From Neisseriaceae bacterium (lineage in GTDB: Bacteria; Pseudomonadota; Gammaproteobacteria; Burkholderiales; UBA11063), in assembly GCA_947470205.1 (NCBI GenBank), contig CANISK010000046.1, positions 1 through 9,051 on the forward strand: DNA of 9,051 nt, written 5' to 3'. The translations under genes and the position numbers were made by a program. Shown here piece by piece: positions 1 through 6,622 of the stretch (position 1 is the first letter of the stretch; the number at the start of each line of letters is the position of its first letter). A model generated the notes under the pieces. It worked only from the letters and a program-made list of their open reading frames with translations. It did not search any database and was not told the origin of the DNA.

Positions 1-1
1 A

Positions 2-1171
2 TTATTTTTCCCCAAGGAAATCCCAAGTCTTGCGATTGTTTTAACTTATGTTACCATATCTGTGAGTTACTTATTAAGACCAATAGGGGGGATTATTCTG
101 GCAAATATAGGGGATAAATATGGGCGCAAATCGGTCTTTACTTTGTCTGTGTTATTGATGTCAATCCCTTCTCTTATAGTGGGCATCCTCCCTACATTTC
201 ATCAAATTGGCTATTTGGCTACAATTTTAATGATACTAGCTAGAATATTACAAGGGTTTTCAGTTGGTGGAGAAGTTCCGGGTTCTATTACCTACATCGC
301 CGAATACTTCAAACATAAAAATGTATATTTTTATTGTGCATTTTTAACTTTTGGGGCAAATATTGGGGTTGTAATTGCGGCATTACTGATAAATTTTTTA
401 AATAAACACACCACACATGAATTTATGTACACATATGGATGGCGTATACCTTTTTTATTGGGTAGTTTATTGACTATCCTAGGGTTTTATATCAGAAAAT
501 CCCTCAAAGAAAGCCAATCATTTAAAATCTTGCAACAACACAAGCAAATCTCCAAAGTGCCGTTTTTTACACTACTTGCCAAATACAAACCACAAGTTAT
601 CATGGGTATTTTATTGTGCCTTGTGGTATCGGTCATGACTTCAGTCTTTCATGTTTTTTTACCAAATTTGTTTATTACTTATTTTAAAATCAATATCCAT
701 ACTGCAACTAATCTAACAACCGTTGGAGCATTTGTAATGGCTGTAGGTTCATTGCAAATGGGTTATTGCACCAAATACATAAACCCAATTACAATTATTC
801 AAACCGCACTGTGTGGGCTTGCAGTTGTGCTCATATTTTTATCAATCCAGATTATTAATCTAAACCACATAATCACACATTATGTTTATTTGCTTTATTT
901 ATTTCAAATAATAATATCCATATTGTTATCTGGTGTAAACGGGATATTTTTTGGTTTACTTCCTCAGCTATTTGATACCCAAGTACGCTTTTCTGGTGTA
1001 TCAGTTAGTTTTAATGTAGCTTATTTATTGGGCGCAGGTCTCACGCCTCTATGGACTAGTCTAATATTACACAATACACATAATTATCACTACATCATGA
1101 TAATATGCTTATTTGTTGTTATATTATCATTCATAAACACGATTTTTTTAAAATATAGTCTTCGTATTTAG
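2..1171 (+). CDS. MFS transporter, metabolite:H+ symporter (ProP-like) family, 5' end missing
   Basis: Secondary transporter of the inner membrane that probably moves a small metabolite or osmolyte with protons. The reading frame is open from base 2, upstream of the GTG at 62. That GTG lies inside a conserved membrane segment, so the true start is outside the window; 389 codons are present, against about 420-440 for the family. Seen in the sequence: the MFS loop 2-3 signature (RPIGG followed by GDKYGRK), the family's RxLQGxxxGGE motif in RILQGFSVGGE, GWRIPFLLG near the end of the first six-helix bundle, and a string of long hydrophobic helices through to the C-terminus. It ends at TAG 1169-1171. 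The substrate cannot be read from the sequence: betaine/proline, citrate, ketoglutarate and other substrates all occur in this family. The family call is firm. Confidence 0.9.
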   Translation, partial: LFFPKEIPSLAIVLTYVTISVSYLLRPIGGIILANIGDKYGRKSVFTLSVLLMSIPSLIVGILPTFHQIGYLATILMILARILQGFSVGGEVPGSITYIAEYFKHKNVYFYCAFLTFGANIGVVIAALLINFLNKHTTHEFMYTYGWRIPFLLGSLLTILGFYIRKSLKESQSFKILQQHKQISKVPFFTLLAKYKPQVIMGILLCLVVSVMTSVFHVFLPNLFITYFKINIHTATNLTTVGAFVMAVGSLQMGYCTKYINPITIIQTALCGLAVVLIFLSIQIINLNHIITHYVYLLYLFQIIISILLSGVNGIFFGLLPQLFDTQVRFSGVSVSFNVAYLLGAGLTPLWTSLILHNTHNYHYIMIICLFVVILSFINTIFLKYSLRI

Positions 1172-1205
1172 TAATTATTAAACCCCACACCATCACCCAA
1201 ATTAT

Positions 1206-1224
1206 TGGTACTAAATTTGTACCG
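1206..1224. repeat. Short inverted repeat after the transporter gene
   Basis: GGTAC (1207-1211) and GTACC (1219-1223) are separated by 7 bases, and the outer T/G could add a wobble pair. It sits 35 bases after the transporter stop codon and is followed by a T-rich stretch (CTAATTTT). It could be a weak terminator or leftover IS sequence. The stem is short, so this is tentative. Confidence 0.3.
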
Positions 1225-1257
1225 TTCTAATTTTATCTACACATATAATACCAAAAT

Positions 1258-1494
1258 AAACCAACCAAACTACAGCATAGATTATCAAAGAAAACTAAAG
1301 GTAGCAACAATCACACTAAAGCTAGAATACGCATTGCTAAAGTACACAATAAAATAACCGATAGTCGCAAAGACTTTCTACATAAATTATCGACCAAACT
1401 AATTAACGAAAACCAAGTTATTTGTTTAGAAGATTTAAATATATACATACGGCGAGACTCGCCGAACTTTAAGCCCGTGGAGTCACTTAAATGA
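1258..1494 (+). pseudogene. tnpB: tnpB (IS200/IS605-family OrfB) remnant, internally deleted
   Basis: Relic of the RNA-guided nuclease TnpB carried by IS200/IS605-type elements. The plus frame from about 1258 to TGA 1492-1494 reads NKPTKLQHRLSKKTKGSNN, then KARIRIAKVHNKI, then DFLHKLSTKLINENQVICLEDLN. This is the conserved central block of TnpB leading into the RuvC-II motif, and it keeps the acidic residue of (E)DLN. Immediately after it the text becomes RRDSPNFKPVESLK and stop, which resembles the extreme C-terminus of TnpB proteins (KPVE). The zinc ribbon, the RuvC-III segment and the whole N-terminus with RuvC-I are missing. About 80 codons remain of roughly 370-400, so the gene cannot be functional. 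There is no start codon or Shine-Dalgarno sequence, and no tnpA. The frame is otherwise undamaged, which suggests a fairly recent deletion. Confidence 0.8.
1450..1464. repeat. GC-rich perfect hairpin inside the tnpB remnant
   Basis: CGGCGA, a GAC loop, then TCGCCG: a perfect 6-bp stem with a 3-base loop. It is conspicuously GC-rich in otherwise AT-rich DNA. It lies at the junction where the central TnpB text jumps to the C-terminal text. It may be part of the original right-end/omegaRNA structure or may mark the deletion junction. Confidence 0.5.
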
Positions 1495-1522
1495 CTATTT
1501 AAGCAATTATAAAATAGAAACA

Positions 1523-1552
1523 TTGATATTACATATCACTGTATGTTATAAT
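1523..1552 (+). promoter_or_regulatory. Sigma-70 promoter of ssrA
   Basis: TTGATA (1523-1528), an 18-base spacer, and TATAAT (1547-1552) with an extended -10 TG at 1544-1545. A start near 1559 would give a leader of about 18 bases before the mature 5' end at 1577, for RNase P to remove. Matching both hexamers this well is expected for an abundant RNA. Confidence 0.75.
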
Positions 1553-1576
1553 TACATTGTATTTTAAAAATCATAA

Positions 1577-1969
1577 GGGGGTGACTGGCTTCGACGATGG
1601 CGACTAAAGCAATAGAGTGCATACCGTGATTTCAGTACCACGTAAAACGCTGAAAACAAATAAATGCAAAAGCATTCACAAACCGCTTCGCAGCTAATGG
1701 ACTTTTTAGTCTTGCAGCAGCAGCAGCGTAAACATAGCATTTAGTTCTATGTTCGTTATGGTTAGCCTGCTTGTTAGCTAACTAATAACGTCATTTAAAC
1801 AAGCTTCGGTGTAGATCTGTTGCGTATTTACACCAAGACAAAAGCAACTAGCTGATAACACGCTTGCATGATTGGTGTGTTTGAAGCAAAATCCAACAAT
1901 CAGGCTAAGTATGTAGTACTCGTTGTAGAGGGCTGTCGGACGCGGGTTCAATTCCCGCCACCTCCACCA
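1577..1969 (+). ncRNA. ssrA: tmRNA (one-piece), ssrA
   Basis: Transfer-messenger RNA that rescues stalled ribosomes and tags the incomplete protein for proteolysis, working with SmpB. The ends pair as an acceptor stem: GGGGGTG (1577-1583) with CACCTCC (1959-1965), then ACCA, with CCA encoded at 1967-1969. The third pair is G.U, the alanyl-tRNA synthetase identity element. The 5' core GGCTTCGACG and the 3' T-arm GCGGGTTCAATTCCCGC are canonical. Pseudoknot 1 can be drawn: CGTG 1625-1628 with CACG 1639-1642, and TTTCAG 1630-1635 with CTGAAA 1650-1655. The length of 393 bases is close to the usual 350-400. The undivided gene argues against an alphaproteobacterium. Its promoter and terminator are its own. 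Confidence 0.97.
1666..1731 (+). other. tmRNA tag-peptide reading frame (21 codons plus TAA)
   Basis: After the pseudoknot, TAAAT occupies the place of E. coli TAGTC just before the resume codon, keeping the A at position -4. The first codon is then GCA 1666-1668. The tag starts AKAFTNRFAA (1666-1695), continues NGLFSL (1696-1713), ends with five alanines (GCA x4, GCG; 1714-1728) and stops at TAA 1729-1731. The hydrophobic-plus-Ala end (LAAAAA) fits a ClpXP/ClpAP degron. At 21 encoded residues it is about twice the usual 8-12. The resume codon is inferred from position only, but the frame is fixed by the clean Ala-run-plus-stop ending. Confidence 0.75.
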
Positions 1970-2000
1970 ATTCAATATCTAACACAATCCAATAATGTAT

Positions 2001-2039
2001 AATAAAACACCTAAAATCAGATATTTTGGGTGTTTTATT
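2001..2039 (+). terminator. Rho-independent terminator of ssrA
   Basis: AATAAAACACCTAAAAT (2001-2017) pairs with ATTTTGGGTGTTTTATT (2023-2039) around the loop CAGAT. That is 17 continuous pairs, one of them a T.G wobble. The stem carries its own A-rich and T-rich outer parts, so it could work in both directions. It starts 31 bases after the tmRNA CCA end. Confidence 0.85.
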
Positions 2040-2080
2040 GTCTAATCACCCACTCAAGGATGAAAAAAAACTCTCTGAAG

Positions 2081-2183
2081 ATGCCCTGTTACCATAATGT
2101 CTTTTCTCGTTTGAATTTTGTGGGGTCAATGCCCCATATAATTTTAGCTAGATTTTTATTAATGCCCCGCTACCACAATAATG
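2081..2183. repeat. Diverged direct repeat between ssrA and nadA
   Basis: ATGCCCTGTTACCATAAT (2081-2098) recurs as ATGCCCCGCTACCACAAT (2162-2179): 15 of 18 positions match, and all three differences are C/T. A third partial copy, ATGCCCC (2129-2135), lies between them beside a small palindrome, TGGGG (2121-2125) with CCCCA (2132-2136). No convincing gene covers the region. The function is unknown; it could be decayed repeat DNA or sites upstream of nadA. Confidence 0.45.
2111..2142 (+). promoter_or_regulatory. Possible nadA promoter
   Basis: TTGAAT (2111-2116) and TATAAT (2137-2142) lie on the nadA strand. The 20-base spacer is longer than ideal, and the TGGGG/CCCCA palindrome fills it. A start near 2149 would leave an 80-base leader. 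The perfect -10 is the main support. Confidence 0.4.
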
Positions 2184-2228
2184 ATAAAATATCTCATATA
2201 TGGAATTTTATAAAAGGTTACAAAGTTC

Positions 2229-3146
2229 ATGAAAAAAAAGATTGTCACTCTTGCGCATTATTACACTATTCCTGAGGTACAAAATATTGCCGATAGGGTG
2301 GGGGATAGCTTAGACTTAGCAATATATGCAAAAGAAACCGATGCAGATGTTATCGTGTTTGCTGGGGTTAAGTTTATGGCAGAAACCGCAAAGATTATAA
2401 ACCCAAAAGCAAAAGTTATTTTGCCAGACATGGGTTCAACCTGTTCATTAGTCACAATGACTGATATCAATAAACTAAAAGCTTGGCGCATGGAATACAA
2501 AGACCATGTTCATGTTGCGTATATTAATTCATCAGCAGAGCATAAAGCGTTAGCGGACTGGGTGGTGACATCTAGAAACGTTGTTGATATCATTACTCAT
2601 TTGCATAGTGAGGGCAAAAGGGTGATATATTCACCAGATAGAAACATGGGGGCATATTTAAATTTTGAATATGGGTTTAATATGCCATTATGGTCTGCTG
2701 TTTGTGAGGTTCATGATAAATTCAATGAAGAGGCACTACTAGATATTACCTCCAAAATAAAAGACAAAAGCCATTACCTTATATCTCACCCAGAAAGCCC
2801 ATTACCAGTTTTAAAACAATCCACATATATTGGCTCCACGTTTGGTTTATTAAACTGGGTTAAAAATTATGATAAAGAACCAAATGCGGTAATTTTGGTT
2901 GCCACCGAGGATGGTATTTTATATAATATGAAACAGGCAAGACCAGAGCTTGATATTCGTCAAGCCCCAATTTACAAGGGTTGTCAGTGTAACTCTTGCC
3001 CATATATGAAGTTAAACACTGTGGATGCAGTTAAAAAAGCACAAAATGAAGAGTCTGGGGTTGTGATAGATTATCTATCAGATGAGATTATGGCGGATGC
3101 AATAATCCCCATCAACCGCATGTTAGGTTTTAAGCATACAGCTTAG
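2229..3146 (+). CDS. nadA: Quinolinate synthase A (NadA)
   Basis: Cytosolic [4Fe-4S] enzyme that condenses iminoaspartate with dihydroxyacetone phosphate to make quinolinate in de novo NAD synthesis. Conserved text includes LAHYYTIPEVQ (8-18), GDSLDL (25-30), FAGVKFMAETAKI (44-56), a Cys at 72 in the GSTCSL block, DWVVTS (110-115), SPDRNMG (135-141), Cys159, SHPESP (186-191), IGSTFGLL (201-208) and the C-terminal CxCxxC (252, 254, 257). Cys72, Cys159 and one of the last three should hold the cluster. At 305 residues it is the short form seen in cyanobacteria, alphaproteobacteria and thermophiles; E. coli NadA is about 347 with an N-terminal extension. The ATG has AAAAGG 11 bases upstream. No nadB or nadC is adjacent, so the iminoaspartate source must be encoded elsewhere. 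The gene stands alone after the ssrA terminator. Confidence 0.95.
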   Translation: MKKKIVTLAHYYTIPEVQNIADRVGDSLDLAIYAKETDADVIVFAGVKFMAETAKIINPKAKVILPDMGSTCSLVTMTDINKLKAWRMEYKDHVHVAYINSSAEHKALADWVVTSRNVVDIITHLHSEGKRVIYSPDRNMGAYLNFEYGFNMPLWSAVCEVHDKFNEEALLDITSKIKDKSHYLISHPESPLPVLKQSTYIGSTFGLLNWVKNYDKEPNAVILVATEDGILYNMKQARPELDIRQAPIYKGCQCNSCPYMKLNTVDAVKKAQNEESGVVIDYLSDEIMADAIIPINRMLGFKHTA

Positions 3147-3158
3147 AAAAATACACTC

Positions 3159-3196
3159 GCTGAAACATACCAACAAAAACATGGAAATATTTCAGC
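3159..3196. terminator. Weak stem-loop between convergent genes
   Basis: GCTGAAA (3159-3165) and TTTCAGC (3190-3196) can pair across a 24-base loop. They lie in the 77-base gap where nadA and the minus-strand gene converge. There is no clean T tract on either side, so terminator function is only suggested by position. Confidence 0.3.
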
Positions 3197-3223
3197 AATT
3201 TCTTACAGCTCTATATTTAATTA

Positions 3224-4735
3224 TCACTCTTTTACTTCTTCCCTGTATCTTTCTATGTCATTTTTATGATATTCTTGCATTAAATTCTTTTCGAGAAGAA
3301 ATGTCAAAAAATTACAGCTATTTGTCAAATTATCTTTTGAGTTTAATACCATAAATGGTGTTTTCGGAAAAGTATACGGTATGATTGGTTCTCTATTTTG
3401 AGGGTTAGTATTATTCTGTAGCAACCACTTGTTAAGATCGTCCATTGAATACAATGAGTATAAAGAGTTTTTTAGACCGCCCACCTCTTTTAAAATCGAC
3501 AAATTATTTAGCTCACACTCACCATCGGCAAAGCAATATTCTAATGATATTGATGAATACAGGTTTATGATTAAACCATCTACTGTTGTAACTGTTTGTA
3601 TGTTTTGCGTATCATCGTCTTTGGTTGTGTTATTTAGTTTTAGTTGAATATAATATCTTATTTGATCTTTGCTATCTTTAAATAACAATTTAGTATCTTT
3701 AGCATTAACACTTCCTTTTAGATTCATTGCGTAAATTTTACTATACTTATCTGATATTGATGTTGTAAATTGCACGTTCTTCATAAGTTCTGATGGATTA
3801 TTTGATGATATTATTTCGGTAAATAATTGTAGCTGCTCATCACCAGCTCGGTATTTTGTATTGTAATTTTGTATTATATTATTTAATGAACTATTTGCTT
3901 GGGTTAATAGTTTAATAACACTAGTATACACTTTAAGGAAGTATTTTAAATTATCGTCATACGTATTGGTATTTTGAGGATCATTATCAATGAGCTCATC
4001 TAGTGCTTTTATACCAACAATTTCTTTTTTATCTTCATAAATTCGTTTTATTAATGTATCTGTAAAAGATTTAAGATGCTCCCTGTTGTGAGAATCATCA
4101 AACAGCGATACTAGTTTGCTATCTTGTGAACCGTACCAACATGCTACACAACAGTAGACAAAACTCACAATACCCTCAATTATCCATATTAAACCAGCGT
4201 GCTCTTTGAGGAAAGCTTCCAGGATAGGCATTATATGTATTCCAGTCAACACACACAACACATATAACATATATATTGTTGGCACCATATTGATTAACAA
4301 GGATACTCCTAGCTGCACATAAAGTACAGCTTTGGATATTTCTTTGGGAGATTTACGCATTAACCCATCAACTTGCTCTAACAATGAGGTCATTTGATTC
4401 TCTTGCGCAAGAGAAGTGTAATCTGTTTTTATGAGCTCTAAAGGAGAATTGGTAGATTTTGTTTTACCTGCTATTGACATCATTAGCACAACAGTTTGCA
4501 CAAAAATATGTAATTCTTCATCTGTTAATTCGTTTATACCGTTTTTTACTGCCTCAATAATACGGATAATTTCCTGCGATACGCGTTTTGATGGTTTCTT
4601 TAATTGCTGTTCCATTTGATAATTTTCGTTATTACCAGTCTCTGGGAAGAATATGCTGCTATTTTCTTGATTTTGCAGAAATGGTTGTGATAATTCTATA
4701 TTTGTTATGTATTTTAGATTTATGCCTAATCTCAT
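3224..4735 (-). CDS. Hypothetical protein with a two-helix membrane hairpin
   Basis: I do not recognise this 503-residue protein. It has no N-terminal signal peptide. Residues 1-130 are polar and mostly helical. Two long hydrophobic stretches follow, about 136-168 and 180-202, the second containing VYCCVACW (193-200). Only about a dozen residues separate them, so they would form a hairpin with both large soluble ends on the same side of the membrane. Residues 203-503 are hydrophilic, Asn/Asp/Lys-rich and low in complexity in places. The C-terminus IERYREEVKE is charged and glutamate-rich. The start is supported by TAGAGG (4745-4750, complement) 9 bases before the ATG; Met41 is a possible alternative. 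It lies downstream of rph on the same strand but with 168 bases between, so it is probably transcribed separately. It could be a host-interaction protein; there is no direct evidence. Confidence 0.75.
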   Translation of the reverse strand: MRLGINLKYITNIELSQPFLQNQENSSIFFPETGNNENYQMEQQLKKPSKRVSQEIIRIIEAVKNGINELTDEELHIFVQTVVLMMSIAGKTKSTNSPLELIKTDYTSLAQENQMTSLLEQVDGLMRKSPKEISKAVLYVQLGVSLLINMVPTIYMLYVLCVLTGIHIMPILEAFLKEHAGLIWIIEGIVSFVYCCVACWYGSQDSKLVSLFDDSHNREHLKSFTDTLIKRIYEDKKEIVGIKALDELIDNDPQNTNTYDDNLKYFLKVYTSVIKLLTQANSSLNNIIQNYNTKYRAGDEQLQLFTEIISSNNPSELMKNVQFTTSISDKYSKIYAMNLKGSVNAKDTKLLFKDSKDQIRYYIQLKLNNTTKDDDTQNIQTVTTVDGLIINLYSSISLEYCFADGECELNNLSILKEVGGLKNSLYSLYSMDDLNKWLLQNNTNPQNREPIIPYTFPKTPFMVLNSKDNLTNSCNFLTFLLEKNLMQEYHKNDIERYREEVKE

Positions 4736-4760
4736 GAGTAAGTACCTCTATAAAAGCGCA

Positions 4761-4803
4761 TCAGCATAAATTAAGAGATTTTAATTCTAAAATTTCATGC
4801 TGA
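4761..4803. repeat. Inverted repeat between rph and the hypothetical gene
   Basis: TCAGCAT (4761-4767) and ATGCTGA (4797-4803) are inverted, and the arms extend inward as CAGCATAAATT against CAGCATGAAATT with one bulged base. Another direct copy of TCAGCATG lies at 4858-4865. Read on the minus strand, a TTTT follows the hairpin at 4751-4754, so it may terminate the fabI-kdsD-rph transcript. It could also be a leader hairpin or a pair of protein-binding sites for the next gene. Confidence 0.5.
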
Positions 4804-4808
4804 CGATT

Positions 4809-4837
4809 ATTTAAAATATTCCTCAATTTCTTGCCAA
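4809..4837 (-). promoter_or_regulatory. Possible promoter of the hypothetical gene
   Basis: On the minus strand, TTGGCA (complement of 4832-4837) is followed after 17 bases by TTAAAT (complement of 4809-4814). Transcription would start near 4802, so the inverted repeat 4761-4803 would fall in the first part of the leader. The -10 is a modest match. Confidence 0.35.
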
Positions 4838-4903
4838 TACCCTAAAGAAGTTCCAAATCAGCATGTTATGATTTTCACATAAAATTTTTATTGCAAATGA
4901 GTA

Positions 4904-5602
4904 TCAAAGCTGTAGCAGTGACTGTACGCCAATCTCTGCCAAATCAATAAGATTATTTAAGGTATCACGTGGAATGCTATTTTTCTCTGCAGTGCCTTGA
5001 ATTTCCACAATAGACATATCATCAAACATAATAATATTTAAATCAGAGTCACAATTTGAGTCTTCATTATAATCTAAATCTAGGAGACATTCTCCATTAA
5101 CCACACCCACTGAAATTGCAGCTAACTTACGTTTTATGGGGTTTGTTTTTATCTTTTGAGATGAAATGAGTTTTTGAATAGCAATTTCCATAGCGATAAA
5201 ACCACCCGTGATGGATGCCACACGTGTACCACCATCTGCTTGCACCACATCACAATCAATCAGTATTTGCCGCTCTCCCAGAGACTTTAGGTCTACACAG
5301 GCGCGAAGAGATCTGCCGATAAGCCTAGATATTTCACTTGCACGAGCATTCACCTTACCACTGACCGCGTCTCTTTTGGTGCGTGAATGTGTTGCACGAG
5401 GTAGCATGGAATATTCTGCCGTCACCCATCCTTGTTGTTTATTTCTAAGGAATGGTGGCACGTTTTCATCTATTGTTGCGTTACAAATCACCTTTGTATC
5501 ACCAAATTCAATCAACACCGAACCCTCAGGGTATTTGATGTAGTCGGTTGTGACTTTAATCTGGCGAAGTTCATTGTATTTTCTATCGTTTAGTCTTGTC
5601 AT
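4904..5602 (-). CDS. rph: Ribonuclease PH
   Basis: Phosphate-dependent 3'-5' exoribonuclease that trims the 3' ends of tRNA precursors; the active form is a hexameric ring. The whole 232-residue chain matches the family (usually about 238). Seen: the [15 protein letters not shown] start, [14 protein letters not shown] (58-71), the basic segment ending [19 protein letters not shown] (87-105), GGTR (124-127) for phosphate binding, and [10 protein letters not shown] (173-182) with the conserved acidic residues that hold the catalytic metal. It ends a few residues short of typical, within normal variation. AAGGA lies 11 bases before the ATG, inside the 24-base gap after kdsD, so it is probably cotranscribed as the last gene of fabI-kdsD-rph. 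The rdgB neighbour common in other bacteria is not here. Confidence 0.96.
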   Translation of the reverse strand: MTRLNDRKYNELRQIKVTTDYIKYPEGSVLIEFGDTKVICNATIDENVPPFLRNKQQGWVTAEYSMLPRATHSRTKRDAVSGKVNARASEISRLIGRSLRACVDLKSLGERQILIDCDVVQADGGTRVASITGGFIAMEIAIQKLISSQKIKTNPIKRKLAAISVGVVNGECLLDLDYNEDSNCDSDLNIIMFDDMSIVEIQGTAEKNSIPRDTLNNLIDLAEIGVQSLLQL

Positions 5603-5626
5603 GTTTTAAAATATCCTTTATTTTTA

Positions 5627-6622
5627 TTACAATAATTTTGCAGTTACTATATCATGTAAATTAAACACACCTATTAGCTCACTCTTATCATCCACCACGA
5701 TAAATCCAGTGATTTTAAACTTATCTAACAATGAGGCACTTGATATTGCTAAATCATCCATGTATACTGTTTTGGGGTTTGAGCTCATGAGTTCTTGTGC
5801 TTGTGTGTTATTAATGTCACCATCCATTTGTAAGTGCCGTCTTAGGTCTCCGTCGGTGATTATACCAATTGGACTGCCACTCTCAACCACCACCGCAAAG
5901 CCGAGAGTTTTTTTACTAATTTCTATAACTACCTCTTTTAACGTGCTGTGTTTATGTACAATAGGCATACCATCACCGGTTCTCATGATATCACTATTTT
6001 TAGTAAGAAGCTTCCGCCCCAAAGACCCACCGGGGTGAGACATTGCGAAATCAATTGGTTGAAATCCACGCATCTGCATCAGACACACCGCCATTATATC
6101 GCCAAGTACCAATGTGGCTGTAGTGCTTGTGGTGGGTGCCAAATTTAACGGACAGGCTTCTTTATTGATTTTAACCGATATGATTATATCGGATAACTTA
6201 GCCAATGTGGACGTGGTAGTGTTACCTGTAATACCGATGATTTTAATCTCTTTGCGTTTGAGGGATGGGATGATATTAGATAACTCATCTGCCTCTCCAG
6301 AGTATGATATCGCAATTACTACATCCGCGTGTTCTATCATACCCAAGTCCCCATGAAGAGCCTCAGCAGGATGCACAAAAAACGAAGGAGTGCCGGTGGA
6401 GGCAAAGGTGGCTGCAATTTTTTTTGCGATATGCCCAGATTTACCGATTCCAGTTAAAATAATTTTACTTTTACAGTTTATAATCAGCTCAAGTGCTTGG
6501 TAAAATGCCTCTCCCAGTTGGGATAACATATGCTCTATACCGTTTATTTCATCTACTACTACCTGTTTTGCAGTATTTAAAATATTGGTTTTATCATAAT
6601 GAATGTGGTTATTTGTATTCAC
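5627..6622 (-). CDS. kdsD: D-arabinose 5-phosphate isomerase
   Basis: Converts ribulose 5-phosphate to arabinose 5-phosphate, the first step toward Kdo, the sugar linking lipid A to the LPS core. The SIS domain occupies about residues 35-185, with GIGKSGHIAKKIAATFAST (58-76), HPAEALHGDLGM (84-95) and CPLNLAPTTSTTATL (157-171). Residues matching the E. coli catalytic set are Lys61, Glu113, Glu155 (KEACP) and His196 (SHPGG). Two CBS domains follow (about 212-265 and 277-331), with the GIITDGDLRR motif at 253-262. At 331 residues it is full length. The start is GTG and overlaps the fabI TAG by one base (TAGTG), so translation is probably coupled; only a weak purine-rich site precedes it. Paralogues such as GutQ share this architecture, but the single copy points to Kdo synthesis and hence an LPS-bearing outer membrane. 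Confidence 0.93.
   Translation of the reverse strand: MNTNNHIHYDKTNILNTAKQVVVDEINGIEHMLSQLGEAFYQALELIINCKSKIILTGIGKSGHIAKKIAATFASTGTPSFFVHPAEALHGDLGMIEHADVVIAISYSGEADELSNIIPSLKRKEIKIIGITGNTTTSTLAKLSDIIISVKINKEACPLNLAPTTSTTATLVLGDIMAVCLMQMRGFQPIDFAMSHPGGSLGRKLLTKNSDIMRTGDGMPIVHKHSTLKEVVIEISKKTLGFAVVVESGSPIGIITDGDLRRHLQMDGDINNTQAQELMSSNPKTVYMDDLAISSASLLDKFKITGFIVVDDKSELIGVFNLHDIVTAKLL

Noticed and set aside
1311..1523. Minus-strand open frame of 70 codons
   Set aside because: It lies antisense to the tnpB remnant, whose plus frame matches a known family, and it has no ribosome binding site.
1778..1975. Minus-strand open frame of 65 codons
   Set aside because: It is antisense to the 3' half of the tmRNA, which explains the sequence fully.
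1941..2040. Genomic-island attachment site at the 3' end of ssrA
   Set aside because: ssrA is a common integration site, but I see no second copy of its 3' end and no integrase gene in the window.
2030..2275. Plus-strand open frame of 81 codons before nadA
   Set aside because: It starts inside the ssrA terminator stem, has no ribosome binding site and overlaps the start of nadA in another frame. Its repeated MPxYHN text only reflects the DNA repeat.
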